Part shown: positions 1-6,640 of the stretch, piece by piece | How the letters are laid out: every line of letters starts with the position of its first letter | Position numbering within the stretch: the first letter of the stretch is position 1 | Origin: JBBDNV01 sp040877415 | Lineage (GTDB): Bacteria; Planctomycetota; Planctomycetia; Pirellulales; PALSA-1355 | Reading direction: 5' to 3' | DNA length: 13,582 nucleotides | Assembly: GCA_040877415.1 (NCBI GenBank) | Contig: JBBDNV010000162.1 | Location: forward strand, 1 to 13,582 | Notes under the pieces: generated by a model | The model's database searches: none | Told to the model about the DNA's origin: nothing | What the model saw: the letters and a program-made list of their open reading frames with translations, nothing else | Position numbers and translations under genes: made by a program

Positions 1-98
1 AACCAACTTAACCAACGCTCAATTGGGACGCCCCGGCTTCATACATCTTCACCGCATGGCAGCCGGCGCGGCGTCGGGCGATACCGGGAAGCAATCCT

Positions 99-111
99 CC
101 GGCAAAGCCGG
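99..111 (-). terminator. Small GC hairpin just past the 247-residue gene, weak terminator candidate
   Basis: A short stem (CCGGC, loop of three, GCCGG) lies 3 bases beyond the stop codon of the minus-strand gene ending at 115. It sits where a terminator would be expected, but no run of T follows it on the minus strand, so it is at best a weak or Rho-assisted terminator. I see nothing else convincing in positions 1-114; the short open frame there reads only because the DNA is GC-rich. Confidence 0.2.
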
Positions 112-114
112 GGG

Positions 115-858
115 CTATCGGGCCGCGATGGCCCGGGCCAGCGGCTGCAGGATGTTTTCGGCGACGTAGCCGTCCACCATCTCGCAGCACACATTCTTGA
201 GACTGTCAAGCACCTCGACGTAGGTCATGTCGCCGGGCAAACTGCCGTAGCGGCGGGCCGTCACGTAGACGCTCAGTTGCTCTTCGGGAAATTCGCCCGT
301 GCGGATCTGGTAGGCGTTGGTGCGGTTTTCGACGCTCAGCCGGCACTGCATCCGGCAGTCTTCGTCCAGGGCCAGCGTGATCGTGGGCTCGTAACTGACG
401 ATCGTCGCGTTGGGAACATCGAGCAGCTTTTCCAGCGCGGGGCTCACCCCCAGGGTTTCAAAGACCAGTTGATTGTGGTTGCCCCGATAGGTGAAATCGA
501 AGCCGAACAACAGATCGATCGCCTCGCAGTCGATCGGGCTCAGCGAGAGTATGTACGGCGCGAGCTCCAAAACCAGGCGGTGCTGCGCAAGCGCGTCTTC
601 GATCGAGTCGGGGTTGACGTATCCGGAGCACAGCCTGCGGGTTTCCACCGTGCTCCAGCGGTAATGTCCCCGCTCCTTGTCCTCTTCGAGAATGAAGTCG
701 CCCTTTTCGCGGCAGTAGAAGTGCCGCATCGTCGGGTATTGCTTCTGCAGGCGTTCGAAAAAGTGCAGAATCGATTCGCGGCTGCTGGGCAGCTCCATCT
801 CCGTGCTTAGGTTCATGTTGACGTAGAAATCGTCACTCAATGAACTGTATCGATTCAT
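115..858 (-). CDS. Conserved hypothetical protein, planctomycete type, 247 residues
   Basis: I cannot assign a function. The protein is soluble, with no signal peptide and no membrane segment. It is rich in acidic residues and contains at least six cysteines, including a C-R-M-Q-C pair near residue 170 and a C-C pair near 223. The frame also opens with TTG at 861, but ATG at 858 is preferred because an AGAGGG Shine-Dalgarno-like sequence lies 7 bases ahead of it. Several stretches (SLSDDFYVNMN, FDFTYRGNHNQLV, NAYQIRTGEFPEEQLSVYV) look strongly constrained, and I recall similar proteins in Pirellulales genomes; that is memory, not a search result. The gene is divergent from the alkyltransferase gene, and a strong sigma70-like promoter lies about 80 bases upstream of its start. 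Cytoplasmic location is inferred from the lack of export signals. That the gene is real is nearly certain; its role is unknown. Confidence 0.88.
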   Translation of the reverse strand: MNRYSSLSDDFYVNMNLSTEMELPSSRESILHFFERLQKQYPTMRHFYCREKGDFILEEDKERGHYRWSTVETRRLCSGYVNPDSIEDALAQHRLVLELAPYILSLSPIDCEAIDLLFGFDFTYRGNHNQLVFETLGVSPALEKLLDVPNATIVSYEPTITLALDEDCRMQCRLSVENRTNAYQIRTGEFPEEQLSVYVTARRYGSLPGDMTYVEVLDSLKNVCCEMVDGYVAENILQPLARAIAAR

Positions 859-920
859 CAAGAAACCCTCTGAATGTCGCGGCGCCGTGGGTAAAAAGGG
901 GCCAGACTGGCGGGCGGGGA

Positions 921-948
921 TTGCGACGTTGGTGGTCCAGTATAGAAT
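921..948 (+). promoter_or_regulatory. Putative promoter of the alkyltransferase gene
   Basis: TTGCGA (921-926) and TAGAAT (943-948) are separated by 16 bases and resemble sigma70 -35 and -10 boxes. Transcription would start near 955, giving a leader of about 75 bases before the ATG at 1030. The -10 box overlaps the -10 box of the opposing promoter by two bases. Found by eye only. Confidence 0.45.
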
Positions 949-967
949 GGCCCTCGCGCAAGGTCAA
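939..967 (-). promoter_or_regulatory. Putative promoter of the 247-residue hypothetical gene
   Basis: Read on the minus strand, TTGACC (967-962) and TATACT (944-939) are separated by 17 bases, close to a textbook sigma70 promoter. Transcription would start near 932 and run left into the gene starting at 858. It shares its DNA almost completely with the plus-strand promoter at 921-948, so polymerase binding at one should exclude the other. Confidence 0.55.
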
Positions 968-1029
968 AGCCCCAACTCGATCCCGCGCAGGCGGCAAGCT
1001 GGACGCAGCCGCGAAATACGAGACCGCCG

Positions 1030-1611
1030 ATGACACGAAAGGGCCCACTCGAGATTGCGTCATTTTCCACCGAGTTGGGTTGGATGGCGATGGTTGCATC
1101 GGAATCAACCATCGTGCAGATCGTTTACGGCTACGCCAGCGCGGCCGCCGCGCTGGCCGCGCTCGACGCCGCGCTCGCCCGAGCGGCGATCGCGGGGGAC
1201 GACTGGTTGGGGCTGGTTGAGCGGCTGCAGGATTTCGCGGCCGGCAAGAACGTCGATTTTCGCGACGTGCCGATTGAGCTATCGCACCTGACGGCCTTCC
1301 AGCGCCGCGTGGTCAAGCATTGCCGGGCGATTCCTTATGGGCAAACTCGCAGCTACGGCGAGTTGGCCGCTTTGGCCGGCTCGCCGCGCGCGGCACGCGC
1401 CGTCGGCAATACGATGGCCGCGAACCGTTTCGCCATCGTGGTCCCCTGTCACCGGGTGGTCAACGCCGACGGAAGCGCAGGACACTACGGCGCCCCGGGC
1501 GGTTCGCGGTTCAAACGGCGCGTGCTCGAAATGGAGCGGCCCAGAGCGGCGGCTTGCGGGACCGTGCGGCAGACAGCCGGAAAATGGCGCGGCGCCCTTG
1601 AGCGCGTCTAG
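1030..1611 (+). CDS. ogt: Methylated-DNA--protein-cysteine S-methyltransferase (O6-alkylguanine-DNA alkyltransferase)
   Basis: This cytoplasmic suicide repair enzyme moves the alkyl group from O6-alkylguanine (and O4-alkylthymine) in DNA onto its own cysteine. The protein has 193 residues. Residues 1-80 are the variable N-terminal domain. Residues 87-171 are the conserved DNA-binding and catalytic domain. The active site is I-V-V-P-C-H-R-V with the nucleophile Cys140 and partner His141. By alignment with human MGMT from memory, Tyr109 (in RSYGELA) and Arg123 (in AARAVG) correspond to the phosphate-rotating Tyr114 and the arginine finger Arg128. A glycine-rich loop followed by KRRVLEMER closes the domain. 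No second domain of the Ada type is present. About 22 residues after LEMER (PRAAAC onwards) go beyond the usual family end. ATG 1030 is chosen; ATG 1084 is possible but would remove part of the first strand. No clear Shine-Dalgarno is visible. The gene is divergent from the upstream hypothetical gene. Confidence 0.93.
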   Translation: MTRKGPLEIASFSTELGWMAMVASESTIVQIVYGYASAAAALAALDAALARAAIAGDDWLGLVERLQDFAAGKNVDFRDVPIELSHLTAFQRRVVKHCRAIPYGQTRSYGELAALAGSPRAARAVGNTMAANRFAIVVPCHRVVNADGSAGHYGAPGGSRFKRRVLEMERPRAAACGTVRQTAGKWRGALERV

Positions 1612-1652
1612 CTGCGACGGCGTTGCTATCGCCCCCTCGGCGCGCCTTTAAC

Positions 1653-1696
1653 GCCGGTTTTTTGCCGCGAATCGCGGCATTCGCGGCAATACCGGC
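1653..1696. repeat. Long imperfect hairpin between the alkyltransferase and the small gene
   Basis: A perfect 10-base inverted repeat, TTGCCGCGAA (1662-1671) and TTCGCGGCAA (1680-1689), encloses an 8-base loop. Outside it, GCCGGT (1653-1658) pairs with ACCGGC (1691-1696), separated from the inner stem by an unequal bulge (three T against one T). The whole element could fold into about 16 base pairs. It sits 42 bases after the alkyltransferase stop, so it may end that transcript, although no T-run follows the stem. It may instead be a dispersed palindromic repeat. Confidence 0.5.
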
Positions 1697-1723
1697 AAAG
1701 CGTGCGCGGTCTCAAAATTAGCC

Positions 1724-1729
1724 TAGAAT
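1724..1729 (+). promoter_or_regulatory. Possible -10 box (TAGAAT) ahead of the small gene
   Basis: TAGAAT lies 79 bases upstream of the ATG at 1803, in an A/T-rich patch (CTCAAAATTAGCC) that stands out from the surrounding GC-rich DNA. No acceptable -35 box is present 16-18 bases upstream. The same hexamer occurs at similar distances before two other plus-strand genes in the window, which is the main reason to list it. Confidence 0.3.
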
Positions 1730-1802
1730 TGAGCGGCCGAATTCTGCACAATAAGCTGCCTTGCCGTGGGCCGCGGCGAGCCGAGCGATCTTTGCGGTTC
1801 GC

Positions 1803-2072
1803 ATGCGATCCCCACGCCTAACCACCGTCCCGACAGTACCCGCCTTGCAAGATCTCCACTTGTGGGACATCGAACGCCGCGCCGACGGCGCGGTGCTGGT
1901 GCGCGTGCCTTCGCGCGTCGTGGAAGGCCGCGCGCTGCCCGACGCCGTGTTTGCGTTTCGCGCCGGCGACCCGCAGTACGCCTTTTGGAACGCGCAGTTG
2001 CGCAGCCGCCAGGTGCTCGCGCCCCCCTTGCCGCCGATGCCCATCGTCGAGGTGGACCCGAGTGTCCGTTGA
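1803..2072 (+). CDS. Small hypothetical protein, 89 residues
   Basis: Function is not recognised. From ATG 1803 the protein reads as a compact soluble domain with the conserved-looking core LVRVPSRVVEGRALPDAVFAF followed by a proline-rich tail ending APPLPPMPIVEVDPSVR. There is no signal peptide or membrane helix. Codon use is typical of the window, with strong G/C at third positions, which supports coding. The frame stays open upstream to a TTG at 1761, but the extra 14 residues look non-coding in character, so ATG 1803 is preferred. No good Shine-Dalgarno is visible before either start, which is the main weakness of the call. The gene converges on the sulfatase gene, with 45 bases between the stops. 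I have a vague recollection of similar short proteins in planctomycetes; this was not checked. Confidence 0.6.
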   Translation: MRSPRLTTVPTVPALQDLHLWDIERRADGAVLVRVPSRVVEGRALPDAVFAFRAGDPQYAFWNAQLRSRQVLAPPLPPMPIVEVDPSVR

Positions 2073-2079
2073 TCGAGCG

Positions 2080-2099
2080 GGGTGCCACCCGTGGCACCC
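2080..2099. terminator. Perfect palindrome between convergent genes, bidirectional terminator or dispersed repeat
   Basis: GGGTGCCAC (2080-2088) and GTGGCACCC (2091-2099) form a perfect 9-base inverted repeat with only CC between them. It lies in the 45-base gap between the stop of the small plus-strand gene (2072) and the stop of the minus-strand sulfatase (2118), exactly where a shared terminator would be. No T-run flanks it on either strand, so factor-independent termination is doubtful. TGCCAC-type palindromes are, as I recall, common dispersed repeats in Pirellulales genomes. Confidence 0.5.
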
Positions 2100-2117
2100 G
2101 ATGAATTCGACGGACGA

Positions 2118-3515
2118 CTAGCGGACACCGGCGTCGGGCAGGACGCCGCGGTGCAGCACTTCGCGCATCTGCGATTGGACGCGTGCCAACTTCGAGTCGC
2201 CCGCCAGGTTGACGTACTCGTTGGGATCGGCGTCGTGGTCGTACAGCTCGACGCCTTGGCGGCCGTCGTCCCATTCGGTGTAGCGCCACCGCGCGGTGCG
2301 CACGCTGCGTCCCATCACGTCTCCCCGGAGGACCTGCGTGTAGGCGGCCTCCTCGCCGTCGCTCGTCGGGTCCTCCAAAAGTGGCCGCAGGCTCCGGCCT
2401 GCTAATCCGCTGACCTCGGGCAGTCCGCACAGGTCGACCAGCGTCGGGTAAATGTCCACCAGCTCGACCAGCCCCTTGCAAGCGCGGCCATCCGCCCGTT
2501 CGCCCGGAGCGACGATGATCATCGGCACCCGGGCCGATTGCTCGAAGAGCGACATTTTGTGCCACATGCCGCCGTGCTCGCCCAAGTGGTATCCATGATC
2601 GCTGTAGAAGACGACGACCGTGTTGCGCCACAAGTCCAGCTCGTCGAGCGCCTGCATGACCAGCCCAAACTGGGCATCGACGAACGAAATGCACGCGTAA
2701 TAAGCCGACACGACTTCCTGCCGCTCGCGCTCGGGCAACGGCGGCGTTCCCTCTGGATAGGTGAACGCGAGCGCGGGAATCCGCTTCAAATGGTCCGGCG
2801 GCTCGTCGAGCGGCGGGATGTTTTGGGGCGGATACAGGTCGAAATACTTCTTCGGCGCGGCATACGGCTGATGGGGCCGGCGAAAACCGACGGCCAGGAA
2901 AAAGGGCTTCTTATCGGCCGCCAAGCGCTTGAGCATGGTGGCGCTGGTGCGAGCGACGCCGCCGTCGGCCGTTTCCGCGTCGGGCGAGCTCAGCACGTCC
3001 CATTCCATGTTGTACTTCCGCGGGCGGTCGAGTTTCTTGCCGCGAATAATGGCCGCCTGGGGCGGATGTTTTCCCGTTTCGCGCACCTCGACGTCCCAGC
3101 TCGGCGGATCTTCGAAGGCGGGCCCCGTGTGAAAGATCTTTCCCACGTGGGCCGAGTGGTAGCCGTGTTTGCGAAAGTATTGCGGCATGAAGACCACGTC
3201 CTTCAGATAGGTGCGCGGCGGCGTTTCCAGGTCCATGATGCGCGTCGTATCGGGGCGCAGTCCGCTGAGCATCGAGACGCGCGAAGGATTGCAGACGGGA
3301 TACTGGCAATAGGCCCGATCGAACCTGACGCCCCGCTTTGCCAGCCGGTCGATATGGGGCGATGTGACCAGCGGGTGGCCGTAGCAGGCCAGGTCGTTGT
3401 TCATGTCGTCGACGGCGATCAACAGCACGTTTGGCCGCTCGGCGGCGAACGTTGGGACCGCGGGCAACGCGGCGATTGCCGCCAGTGCTACGGCAAGAAT
3501 TCTGCCCCGGTTCAT
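2118..3515 (-). CDS. Secreted type I sulfatase, iduronate-2-sulfatase-like
   Basis: The enzyme hydrolyses sulfate esters, probably on sulfated polysaccharides, outside the cytoplasm. It has 465 residues, normal for the family. Residues 1 to about 25 are a Sec signal peptide (basic MNRGR, hydrophobic core, cleavage near TFAA-E). RPNVLLIAVDD (27-37) supplies the first metal-binding aspartates Asp36 and Asp37. The sulfatase signature C-N-P-S-R at 75-79 makes Cys75 the residue expected to be converted to formylglycine. Further active-site candidates are Lys126 and His129 in VGKIFH, His215 in RRPHQPY, the metal-binding Asp306-His307 in YSDHGYHLGEHG, and Lys320 in WHKMSLFE. The YSDHGYHLGEHG and WHKMSLFE pattern is typical of the iduronate-2-sulfatase branch. 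The exact substrate cannot be read. ATG 3515 has AAGGA 8 bases upstream. The 940-residue exported protein ends 69 bases upstream on the same strand, so co-transcription is plausible. A maturase for formylglycine is not in this window. Confidence 0.93.
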   Translation of the reverse strand: MNRGRILAVALAAIAALPAVPTFAAERPNVLLIAVDDMNNDLACYGHPLVTSPHIDRLAKRGVRFDRAYCQYPVCNPSRVSMLSGLRPDTTRIMDLETPPRTYLKDVVFMPQYFRKHGYHSAHVGKIFHTGPAFEDPPSWDVEVRETGKHPPQAAIIRGKKLDRPRKYNMEWDVLSSPDAETADGGVARTSATMLKRLAADKKPFFLAVGFRRPHQPYAAPKKYFDLYPPQNIPPLDEPPDHLKRIPALAFTYPEGTPPLPERERQEVVSAYYACISFVDAQFGLVMQALDELDLWRNTVVVFYSDHGYHLGEHGGMWHKMSLFEQSARVPMIIVAPGERADGRACKGLVELVDIYPTLVDLCGLPEVSGLAGRSLRPLLEDPTSDGEEAAYTQVLRGDVMGRSVRTARWRYTEWDDGRQGVELYDHDADPNEYVNLAGDSKLARVQSQMREVLHRGVLPDAGVR

Positions 3516-3584
3516 CCAGGATTTCCTTGCTACGCCGCAAGCGACGGGTAAACAACGCTTGCCCGCCAGGTTACTTCCGCGGTT

Positions 3585-6407
3585 CTAAAACTCGCGTTTG
3601 TTCGAGGGTTTGGGCTTGTCGATCGGTTCGGGGGCTTTCTTGGGACCCGTCTTGGAATTACCGAAGGGAAGACTCGGCAACTGGAAGGCGGGCGCGCGGG
3701 CCTCGACGGGCATGATGAATTCGCCGTGCGCGGCGAGCGCCGGCTGCGGACCCTTTTGCATCGCCAATTCCAGCTCGACGCCGCGCAACCATCGCAGCGC
3801 TCGATATTGATAGTCCGCCGGCGGCTGCGACGCATCGGGCCGATCCACCAGCGCCGTGGCGACCCAATTCTCCAGCCCTCCTTCCCATTTGCGCAATTCA
3901 TATTCGCCGCCCAGGGGCGCGACGAATTTGGCGCTCAGGATTCGCTCGCCGGTCGTAAGGCACTCGGCCGGCGGAACGTGCAACTGCTCGATGAGCATGT
4001 TCAAAAACCGCGTGTTGCCCAGCGTGATCTGCCGCGATTGGCGGTATCCGAAGGCGTTGATCAAGGGGGCCAGCGTGGAGTTGGCCAGATCGTCGGCCCG
4101 CAGCCAGACTTGCGCCGGCCGCTCGGCCTTCTCGAATCGCAGTTGCGGCGAGACTTGCGCCAGAATCTCCGGTTGAAACGACAAGAGCGTAAAGCGGTCG
4201 AACTGCCGGCGCCACCCCAGCGGCAAGCGCGTGTATCCGCCGGCGTCGGGCGGCAGCTCTAACGCGCCGCCCAGGAAGCGCAAAAACCCCGGATCGGGCC
4301 AGGCCCCCAGGTAACCTTGCAATCCTTGAAGCTGCGATTGCAAGATCCGGGCCACGAGGCCCGCGCTGGGATCAAGCGCGACAGCCGGATCGGCGTTGCG
4401 CAGCGCGCCGAACAGGTGATGCTCGCCGCCTGGGAAGAACGAACCGCCGCGCAGCACCGCCTCGAAGGCCACGACGTCGCCTTCGACCGGCGCCAGGCGA
4501 TCGAGCGTCGGTTCGCCCAGCCAGTTGGACAAGGTTTGGACGTGCTGGGGCGCAAGCGGCGCGGCCTGCACGTCGAGCACGACGCGCTCGAGCTTTCCTT
4601 CCGGCAGCGCCTCTCGGCGGATGCCGACCACGACCGGATCCATCGCTCCCCATTGCTCGACGTACGACTCCTTGAATCGGCGGTACTCGGCGATTTCGGC
4701 CGGCGTGACTTTGTCGATTCTCACGTCGGGCACCGGCAGGAACGTGCCCCGCGCCCCGCGCAGCGAATCGACAAGCCGTCCGTTTTCCAGCACCAGCCCG
4801 CTGCCGTCCGCGTGACGTCCGAATCCCTCGGGCAAGAAGTCTTGGGCCACCAATTCTTCGATCGTCGCGCCGGTCTTTCCTTCGCCGCGAGCCGCAAGCC
4901 CGGCGATGGGGAACAGCTCGATTTCGACCGCCGACCGCAGCCGGCGCTTCAGCTCGATCTGGTACGGGGCGCTCAGCAGGTTAGCGAAAAACTCCGGCGA
5001 AAGGTAAACGAACACCGTATCGTCCCGCGTTAATGGCATCGTGGCTCGCGTATAGCGAAACTCGGCCGACGCGCCGAGCGATTCGTGGTGGCCGTCGGCC
5101 GTGGCCAGAAACCATTCGACCATCGTGCGGCAGGTGGTCACGAGGTGAAAGTCGCCGTCGACGACGTAATACGAACGGATCGAGCCGTCGGGGGTGGAAA
5201 TGTAGGAGACGGTTCGGCCCGCGATCGAGAGTTTTTCCTCCTTGGCGTCTTTCGCCTCGCGCATCGCGGTTCGCCGCTGGTTGGTCAGATCGGCGGTGAG
5301 GGCCGTGTTGCTTTTGGCGTGAAAGAGGGTGCCGATGGCGGCCCCTTCGCGCACGAACGTATCCGTGCCGATCAGCGCCACGTCGGCGATGACTTGGGGG
5401 CCCAACACTTCGGCCAGCGCGCTTTCGCGCAGGCCGAGCTGCCGCTGGAATCGCTCGTTGACGCCGAAATCGAGCCCCCGCGCCGAAATAATGTCGCGCA
5501 GCTCGCCGCCCCAATCCTCCAGGCGGTGCCGCAGCCACAAGAAATTCGGAAAGCTCCCGAAGCGGACGTACAAACACTCGACCGGCACGCGCATGGCGAT
5601 CGGCTCGAGGGGCACTTCGTCGGGCGGGTTGAGCAGCTCGGGTCTCGGGGCGGGCAATTCCTCGGGCAGCGGAACCGTGGCCGCCTCGTCGGCCAGGTCG
5701 CCCATCAGGACCGCCTCGGCCAGTTCCAGCCGCGCCGTTTCGGACTCCATCAGCAGATTCAACTCGCCGCGAAACAGATTCAGCTCGAACCGCGACTGGC
5801 GGCGCGGAAGCGGCAACTGCAGCCGCCGGGCGAGCGTGTCGGTCAGGTATTCTTCGACCATCTGCGGGTACTCGCGGGCCGCGTCGCGCCCGTCGTCGGC
5901 CGACGAATAATCGCGCCACCACGCGCGCACGAGCGCGGCGTGCGCGCCTGGATCCTGCCGCGGAACGATCTGCCGGCTGCTCGCCTGGGGCGCGTAGACG
6001 GTCAGGTCGAGTGGCCCGTCGCCCTGGAAGAGAAAGAAGATCGTGCTTTCGGTCGGCACGCTGATGAACTGGCGGAGAATCGGACGATCGCGCTTTTCGA
6101 ACACCGGGTAAAAGGCGCGGTTCGACTTTTCCACGAGCGCCATTTCCGCGCTTTCCAGCTCCACGGCGTCGCCCTTGCCGGCCTGATCGGCGATCCGCCG
6201 GGCCAGCTCGGCGATCCGCCCGCCGCCGGGGCGCGGAATGCGCTTGATGCGAAAGTCGCCGCCCGAGCTCATCGTGACGCGGCCGACGCCGAACGGCGTG
6301 CCGGTGTACGCCTCGGCCTGGATGCGCACCTGGGCCTGGCACGGGGTGGAAGCCAACAACGCCGCACACACGGCGACGAGCAAGGCAAGGTATTTACGAC
6401 CGTTCAT
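3585..6407 (-). CDS. Large exported protein of unknown function, 940 residues
   Basis: Residues 1-25 form a Sec signal peptide (NGRKY, hydrophobic core LALLVAVCAALLAS, cleavage near CQA-Q). The reading frame stays open upstream to 6494, but ATG 6407 is chosen because the signal peptide starts there and GGAG lies 9 bases ahead. No further membrane helix is obvious. After the leader comes a mixed region, then a proline-rich linker (about residues 245-270). Residues 275-480 follow a pattern (hydrophobic 'VECLYVRFGS' start, 'VADVALIGTD', 'SYYVVDGDFHLVTT', 'SLGASAEFRYTRATMPL..DDTVFVYLS') that reminds me of DUF3352-type proteins; this is a weak resemblance by eye. The remaining half has no recognised motif. 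The C-terminus is a lysine- and proline-rich, probably disordered tail (about 910-940). The sulfatase follows 69 bases downstream on the same strand. An operator-like inverted repeat lies upstream at 6488-6523. No catalytic motif was found. Confidence 0.88.
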   Translation of the reverse strand: MNGRKYLALLVAVCAALLASTPCQAQVRIQAEAYTGTPFGVGRVTMSSGGDFRIKRIPRPGGGRIAELARRIADQAGKGDAVELESAEMALVEKSNRAFYPVFEKRDRPILRQFISVPTESTIFFLFQGDGPLDLTVYAPQASSRQIVPRQDPGAHAALVRAWWRDYSSADDGRDAAREYPQMVEEYLTDTLARRLQLPLPRRQSRFELNLFRGELNLLMESETARLELAEAVLMGDLADEAATVPLPEELPAPRPELLNPPDEVPLEPIAMRVPVECLYVRFGSFPNFLWLRHRLEDWGGELRDIISARGLDFGVNERFQRQLGLRESALAEVLGPQVIADVALIGTDTFVREGAAIGTLFHAKSNTALTADLTNQRRTAMREAKDAKEEKLSIAGRTVSYISTPDGSIRSYYVVDGDFHLVTTCRTMVEWFLATADGHHESLGASAEFRYTRATMPLTRDDTVFVYLSPEFFANLLSAPYQIELKRRLRSAVEIELFPIAGLAARGEGKTGATIEELVAQDFLPEGFGRHADGSGLVLENGRLVDSLRGARGTFLPVPDVRIDKVTPAEIAEYRRFKESYVEQWGAMDPVVVGIRREALPEGKLERVVLDVQAAPLAPQHVQTLSNWLGEPTLDRLAPVEGDVVAFEAVLRGGSFFPGGEHHLFGALRNADPAVALDPSAGLVARILQSQLQGLQGYLGAWPDPGFLRFLGGALELPPDAGGYTRLPLGWRRQFDRFTLLSFQPEILAQVSPQLRFEKAERPAQVWLRADDLANSTLAPLINAFGYRQSRQITLGNTRFLNMLIEQLHVPPAECLTTGERILSAKFVAPLGGEYELRKWEGGLENWVATALVDRPDASQPPADYQYRALRWLRGVELELAMQKGPQPALAAHGEFIMPVEARAPAFQLPSLPFGNSKTGPKKAPEPIDKPKPSNKREF

Positions 6408-6487
6408 GTCGGGGCACTCCGTCACCGTGGGTAGTCCGTAACCATGATACGACGCGAACGCGTGCTTCGGCCTGCCGCCACCGCGGA

Positions 6488-6523
6488 TTTTCACCCCCGC
6501 AGTGCGATTTTCTCAGGTGAAAA
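6488..6523. promoter_or_regulatory. Operator-like inverted repeat upstream of the 940-residue gene
   Basis: TTTTCACC (6488-6495) and GGTGAAAA (6516-6523) are perfect 8-base inverted arms with a 20-base spacer, so their centres are 28 bases apart. They lie 81 to 116 bases upstream of the ATG at 6407. A direct repeat GATTTTC (6486-6492 and 6506-6512) is superposed on them. The arrangement could bind a dimeric regulator on one face of the helix or form a stem-loop. No clear -35/-10 pair was found nearby; TATCAT on the minus strand at 6449-6444 lacks a partner. Confidence 0.35.
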
Positions 6524-6547
6524 CGGCGCCGAAATGTCCTTGGCGTT

Positions 6548-6633
6548 CGGAAATAAAGGGGACAGGCACCGAGCGGGAGCGCGTGTTCCTCGTGCAAGCT
6601 CAGTGTGCTCGGAGCCAGTCCCCTTTGTTTCCG
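6548..6633. repeat. REP/MITE-like palindromic element with 27-base imperfect arms
   Basis: The left arm (6548-6574) and right arm (6607-6633) are reverse complements at 24 of 27 positions with no gaps, around a 32-base centre. The core of each arm is AAAGGGGACnGGCnCC. The element ends 7 bases before the stop codon of the minus-strand cupin-type gene (6641), so it would be transcribed as a long hairpin. Motifs of the GGGGACAGGCACC / GGGGACTGGCTCC kind are, from memory, widely dispersed in many bacterial genomes and often linked to IS200-like REP-associated transposases. No such transposase is in this window. It may also act as a terminator or RNA-stabilising hairpin. Confidence 0.6.
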
Positions 6634-6640
6634 CCGGCTG

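Noticed and set aside
8..190. Minus-strand open frame of 60 residues at the left edge
   Set aside because: It overlaps the 3' end of the well-supported gene at 115-858 in another frame and is an Arg/Gly/Ala-rich shadow with no ribosome site.
2538..3551. Plus-strand open frame of 337 residues opposite the sulfatase
   Set aside because: The sulfatase on the other strand has all its active-site motifs, so this frame is only its complement.
5085..6434. Plus-strand open frame of 449 residues opposite the 940-residue gene
   Set aside because: Antisense shadow of a gene with a signal peptide and ribosome site; the composition is arginine-, glycine- and histidine-rich without any motif.
6553..6640. 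Possible insertion sequence remnant with terminal repeats and a lost transposase
   Set aside because: The space between the arms is only 32 bases and no target-site duplication is visible, so at most a non-coding palindromic element is supported.
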